From positions 434,001-498,000 of the forward strand of contig PGYB01000005.1 in the NCBI GenBank assembly GCA_002839445.1: 64,000 nucleotides of DNA, in the 5' to 3' direction. Source of the stretch: Candidatus Riflebacteria bacterium HGW-Riflebacteria-1 (lineage in GTDB: Bacteria; Muiribacteriota; Ozemobacteria; Ozemobacterales; Ozemobacteraceae). A model generated the notes under the pieces. That model made no database searches. It saw only the letters and a list, made by a program, of their open reading frames with translations, and was not told where the DNA came from. Each line of letters opens with the position of its first letter. The stretch's first letter is position 1. Below, in pieces: positions 60,420 through 64,000 of the stretch. Position numbers and translations under genes: made by a program.

Positions 60420-61289
60420 ATGAGGTGTAATAAATTTTGGCTATGTGTTGTTCTTGTTCTGGTCTGTGGCTCGGTTCTGGCGATGAATTTTAACGAGACA
60501 CTCAGAAATCATCAATCTTCTGACCAGGGCAGGTCGCGTTGGACAACCTGGTTCTCAGGCTCAAAAGCTGATGAAAAGGCGGCTGAAAGTGCTACAGCCA
60601 CCTTGCCGAATGGTCAGGCCTTCGTTAGGGTGTCGAGCTCACTTAACATCAGAAAAGGCCCATGGGGCGAGATCGTCGGTGGTTTTAACAACAACGAGCC
60701 GGTTACCATAACTGGCCGCGAAGGTGACTGGTATAAGATCTCGCACAATGGCGAAACCCGCTATATTCACTCACGTTATGTCGCCGGTTCACAGGGCGGC
60801 GCAAGCTCTGGAAGCAGTACCCCGAGCGGCAGCGCAGTAACAGTTGACAATACCCCGGGTTCAAGTGTTGCGTCAAAAGTCGTTAATGCTGCCCGAAATC
60901 TCGTTTCCAAATATAGCACCCCAAGATCTTTCCCATATCATCCGGCGACTAATGGCGGCTCTCTTGGTTGTGCACAGGTTGCCACTACCGCTTTGATGAA
61001 CGCAGGCGTTAATACTGGTATTCAACTTGGTGTTCTCGCAACTATTCCTAAGCTTAAGGCTCTTGGTTGGCAGGAAGTCAGGGTTCCACCCTATCGCGCC
61101 GGCGATGTTATTACCTGGAAAACCTATGACCGCACTGGCGATGGGGTCAAAGACAACGATACTCACATCGGGGTAATTCTTGAAAGCGGTAACAGCGTGC
61201 AGGCGATGAGCAATTCATCAACCCGCAAAGTCCCGGCGATTCATTCTGCTACTTATGCTCCGGTTTGCCGTGTATTGCGCAAAGTGTGA
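60420..61289 (+). CDS. SH3b plus NlpC/P60-like exported hydrolase
   Basis: The start ATG 60420 has AAAGGAGAG upstream. A signal peptide covers residues 1-21. An SH3b domain follows (about 68-122, AFVRVSSSLNIRKGP to YIHSRYV). After a Ser/Gly-rich linker comes a cysteine-peptidase-like domain with candidate catalytic C184 (GCAQVATT) and H249 (DTHIGVIL). Within it DRTGDGVKDND (237-247) looks like a calcium-binding loop of the EF-hand/thrombospondin type. The likely target is peptidoglycan. The third catalytic residue is not clear. The next gene follows by 22 bases. Confidence 0.8.
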   Translation: MRCNKFWLCVVLVLVCGSVLAMNFNETLRNHQSSDQGRSRWTTWFSGSKADEKAAESATATLPNGQAFVRVSSSLNIRKGPWGEIVGGFNNNEPVTITGREGDWYKISHNGETRYIHSRYVAGSQGGASSGSSTPSGSAVTVDNTPGSSVASKVVNAARNLVSKYSTPRSFPYHPATNGGSLGCAQVATTALMNAGVNTGIQLGVLATIPKLKALGWQEVRVPPYRAGDVITWKTYDRTGDGVKDNDTHIGVILESGNSVQAMSNSSTRKVPAIHSATYAPVCRVLRKV

Positions 61290-61311
61290 AATCTAGCAAG
61301 GAAACAAGTTC

Positions 61312-62259
61312 ATGAGATCACTAAGAGTCTGGTTTGTAATACTGTTGTGCGTTTGTTCTGCTGCGGCTTCTGCCCAAATTAACCTCGAATACGGTGAAGG
61401 CCCCGGCAAGGTTGGCTACTTCAACCAGAAAAATCATCCTGGTGAAGAAGAGCCATACCCGGTTGGGCCTCTGGCCTTTCGTCTTGACGGCGAACACATA
61501 TGGGTTGCTGACAGTATCGGCGCCAAAATGCTCAAGCTCGACCGCAGCTCAAAAGTGCTTGCCGAATTTGCTGTTGTCGCTTCGCCCGCCGAATGTCTTA
61601 TCGAAGACTTCGCCCTGGTAAAAGATGAGTCTGGTGCGACAAAGTCGCTCTGGCTGATCGATGGCATCAACAAAAAACTGCTGCATTTCGACGTCGCCGG
61701 CAAGCAGCTCGGTGAGATTGTTAATGAAGCTCTCGCGCAGCCCTTCAGAGTTGAAACTGGCCGCACTGGTCATGTTTTCGTGGCCGACAAGGCCACCCAG
61801 GAAATCATTCTGTTCGATAATGCCGGTAAACTGCTTACCAAAACGAACTGGGAATGGTCGGGCTTTGCCGTTGCCGGTGAAAACGATACGCTGTTTCGGC
61901 TTTTCTTCGAAAAAGAGAGCGAGAAGACAATGCTCGTCGTTCAGAAGTTCGGCGGCGAGATTGCCGGCGAAGTCGCTCTCGAATTGCCTGAACACATGAA
62001 CCCCGAACTCTGGTGGGTCGATGAAGCTGCCGAAGAATGCGTTATTACTTATACACCGATAACCGGATTTGCCGGCAAACTCGTGGTAGTGCGCGTTGGT
62101 TTTGATGGCAAGGTCAGGGCTACAGGTGAGCTTGCGCCTCCTTATGTCATGAATCGTTTTATTGACCGCCAGGCAGACAACGATGTATGGCTTGGTGTTG
62201 CCAACTTTGACGAGGCACCCGAGAGCAGTTTCAAGCTCGAACCGGTTACCTTGCCGTAA
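61312..62259 (+). CDS. Exported beta-propeller protein (NHL-like)
   Basis: A signal peptide (residues 1-21, cleavage near ASAQ) precedes a series of blades with motifs such as HIWVADSIGAKMLKLD, LWLIDGINKKLLHFD and VFVADKATQEIILFD, typical of NHL/SMP-type propellers. It has 315 residues, with AAGGAA before the ATG. It likely forms a periplasmic or secreted propeller. It is in line with the SH3b gene (22 bases) and may share its transcript. Confidence 0.8.
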   Translation: MRSLRVWFVILLCVCSAAASAQINLEYGEGPGKVGYFNQKNHPGEEEPYPVGPLAFRLDGEHIWVADSIGAKMLKLDRSSKVLAEFAVVASPAECLIEDFALVKDESGATKSLWLIDGINKKLLHFDVAGKQLGEIVNEALAQPFRVETGRTGHVFVADKATQEIILFDNAGKLLTKTNWEWSGFAVAGENDTLFRLFFEKESEKTMLVVQKFGGEIAGEVALELPEHMNPELWWVDEAAEECVITYTPITGFAGKLVVVRVGFDGKVRATGELAPPYVMNRFIDRQADNDVWLGVANFDEAPESSFKLEPVTLP

Positions 62260-62293
62260 GAGCAGATGATTCGGCGTTTTTTAATAACATCGG

Positions 62294-62328
62294 CCTTCGT
62301 CCGCGTGGGCGGAGGCTGGCTACTTTTT
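62294..62328 (+). terminator. Possible weak terminator
   Basis: CCTTCGTCC and GGGCGGAGG can pair (two G-T pairs) around a four-base loop, and TTTTT follows nine bases later. The gap between stem and T-run makes this weak. Confidence 0.3.
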
Positions 62329-62395
62329 CGAGACCCATCAAGAGACGTTTTCAGTGCGCGGTATACCCGGGTTGCTGAAAGCATATTTTTAAAAA

Positions 62396-64000
62396 ATGCG
62401 GATAATTCAGGCAATTAAAACCCGGCGCGGCAGCGTTGCAGTAATGATCGGCGGCATCGTTCTAGCGCTGCTGATTTTTTTTGGCGCCTTCATTAAGTAT
62501 TCAACCAGCCGTCAGTATGCTACCAAAAGGCTGAACCGGGTTCTGCTCGCCCGTGAATTTTCGGCGGCGCTGGCGACTCTTGCCTGTCATCATCTCAAGG
62601 ATAAGGAACTGCACAACCGTTCCGGCAAGCTGGTAAAGAGTCTTGAAAAGCCGCTGTCAGCGATGAGCACCAGTGTTTCTGATAAAATAGTGTTCACGCC
62701 GGTAATCAAAGAGCTTATTGAGCGCCGTCTTGAGTCGGCCAACAGCGAGTTATACGAATTGGCCTGGAGAGTTGGCTGGGAAGTGCGAAAAGTTGATTTT
62801 AAGCCGGTTACTGCCGCTTACCCGCGCGAGAAGATCGGCCTGATAAGAATTCCCATCGTCATCGAATACCGGGCTCCCGCCTCGCTTGAAAAGATCACTG
62901 AAGAATATGTCTACACCATCAGCACCAGAGTGGCGGCCAATCTTGTTCCGGTTTTGTCGCGCTTTACCCTGTATGTTAAAGACGCCAGAAGCGGCGAAGA
63001 CGAAGAGCGCTTTAACAAAATTGTTTCAAACGACAACGGTAATCTCGTCGAAACCACTTACCGCCCATGGATATTGAAAAACACCGGGCAAAATGCGGCT
63101 TTGCCGGCTAATTTTGCCGGAATAATCAAGTCATCACGCGGACTCGTTTATCTCGGTGGCGGTCGCATCAATCTTGGTATCTCACGTGGCTGGAGCATTG
63201 GTGGCGGGAACTACGGTACGTTTGCCGAAGGCTTTCACCTTCTCGCCGAAGGCCGTGGCAACGGCTTTTACAAAACTGACGAGATCGGCAACATGGCTCT
63301 GCTCAACTGTGAGACCGGACTGAGCAAAACCGATCTCAACAATCCAGATTCGATTTCATGGTATGACCTTATCAAGAGCGGCTACGCCGAAATGTCAGCC
63401 AGAACTTCGATGTTCAAGCTCTTTGGCACAGACAACGAACGTTCACCGACTCTGGTTTTTGGCGATACCGCTGCCCGCACGCTTTGCGGCAAGGCGTATC
63501 GCGAAAGCAGCGATAATTATGGCCCACTTCCCTATACCTACGACGATAACCAGTTCGAAGATTACCGGACAGCCGGCGGCGAAGACTTTGATTTCAGCTA
63601 TTTCATGAATAAATATTCTGATCAGAATGGTGGCGCGACTCTCAACCGGAGCAAGTATAATCGCGAATACGCGAGCTGTTTGATCGAGGTGCCGTATAAC
63701 CGCGCCCTGGGCTATATTCTCACCAATCATCGCAATGATCGCCCGCTCGATGCCGGCGTGATTGCCGAGTCTGATCCGTTGTTTGCATTTGTCAGCGGTC
63801 AGGCTGTCAGCAAAGGGCTGTCCGAAAAAATTCCGCAGCCTCTGGCAGGCGTTTACGACAATATCCAGGACATGGCGGCGATGAAAGAGCTGCTCGAAGC
63901 GTTTCAGAACAAGCTCAACAATCTTTACAAACCAGATAAGCCCGAGACACCCGCTGCGACTGCCAGGCCAGATATTACGCTGGCGCGCGGCGAAAAGCTG
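62396..64000 (+). CDS. Pseudopilin-like membrane protein, 3' end outside window
   Basis: The frame is open from ATG 62396 to the last base (535 codons), so the stop lies beyond the window. The N-terminus (IKTRRGSVAVMIGGIVLALL) has a basic start and one membrane helix as in TadE/TadG or type II pseudopilins. It is followed by an amphipathic helix (RLNRVLLAREFSAALATLA). The rest is a large extracytoplasmic part with a Gly-rich segment (about 255-295). No family is recognised. No clear Shine-Dalgarno sequence precedes the ATG. Confidence 0.7.
   Translation, partial: MRIIQAIKTRRGSVAVMIGGIVLALLIFFGAFIKYSTSRQYATKRLNRVLLAREFSAALATLACHHLKDKELHNRSGKLVKSLEKPLSAMSTSVSDKIVFTPVIKELIERRLESANSELYELAWRVGWEVRKVDFKPVTAAYPREKIGLIRIPIVIEYRAPASLEKITEEYVYTISTRVAANLVPVLSRFTLYVKDARSGEDEERFNKIVSNDNGNLVETTYRPWILKNTGQNAALPANFAGIIKSSRGLVYLGGGRINLGISRGWSIGGGNYGTFAEGFHLLAEGRGNGFYKTDEIGNMALLNCETGLSKTDLNNPDSISWYDLIKSGYAEMSARTSMFKLFGTDNERSPTLVFGDTAARTLCGKAYRESSDNYGPLPYTYDDNQFEDYRTAGGEDFDFSYFMNKYSDQNGGATLNRSKYNREYASCLIEVPYNRALGYILTNHRNDRPLDAGVIAESDPLFAFVSGQAVSKGLSEKIPQPLAGVYDNIQDMAAMKELLEAFQNKLNNLYKPDKPETPAATARPDITLARGEKL

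Noticed and set aside
1..64000. tRNA, rRNA, CRISPR array, transposase, integrase
   Set aside because: Looked for by eye (T-loop consensus, regular repeats, transposase-like proteins); none found. Short or diverged RNA genes could have been missed.

Overview
The window looks like a Gram-negative, probably anaerobic bacterium with moderate GC. Outer-membrane energisation genes (ExbB/ExbD/TonB), a lipoprotein, many signal peptides and a sigma-54 regulator argue for a diderm envelope. A DUF134/NifX/MinD-ferredoxin/DUF5320 gene set, a B12-type radical SAM protein and a DsrE protein argue for an anaerobe rich in iron-sulfur chemistry. Very large exported repeat proteins, WG repeats and TadE/TadG pseudopilins would fit a lineage such as Candidatus Riflebacteria, but that placement is a guess from gene content. 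No rRNA, tRNA, CRISPR, phage or intact insertion sequence was seen.

Layout. 1-6.6 kb: the 3' part of an RND exporter, an exported unknown, a radical SAM protein, DUF3124, a HAD phosphatase and small membrane proteins. 6.7-14.4 kb: a two-gene M16 peptidase operon, cysteine synthase, a WG-repeat protein and a fusion of a degenerate PLP fold with a GNAT domain. 14.4-20.7 kb: an unknown gene and two convergent paralogous beta-propeller proteins. 20.9-25.6 kb: a two-component system (histidine kinase plus NtrC-type regulator) facing a lipoprotein/Gly-rich protein operon that has a consensus sigma-54 promoter and an upstream palindrome, an arrangement like zraP-zraSR. 25.9-29 kb: DUF134 regulator, NifX, a double MinD-ferredoxin ATPase and a second NifX in one tight operon. 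29-37.8 kb: an ABC exporter with a His-rich TPR protein, a thioesterase, DUF5320, a toxin-antitoxin pair, an HTH-MFS operon, an MBL-fold hydrolase, an unknown and a DsrE protein. 37.8-51.6 kb: a minus-strand locus with a 207-aa membrane protein, a 3419-aa secreted protein, two TadE proteins and one TadG protein. 52.2-57 kb: exbB-exbD-tonB with DUF364 paralogues on both sides, and an M42 peptidase. 57.3-64 kb: a STAS protein, a HEAT-repeat membrane protein, an SH3b/NlpC-like hydrolase, a propeller protein and a pseudopilin-like gene that runs off the end.

Two regulatory patterns tie genes together. The first is the sigma-54 promoter and palindrome opposite the NtrC-type pair. The second is a palindrome close to TGGCATATGCCA. 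It lies in the -35/-10 spacer at identical spacing before the DUF134 operon and the DsrE gene, and related copies lie upstream of DUF5320, one DUF364 gene and the M16 operon. This suggests a metal or redox regulon, possibly controlled by the DUF134 protein. Several dispersed palindromic repeats occupy the non-coding gaps.
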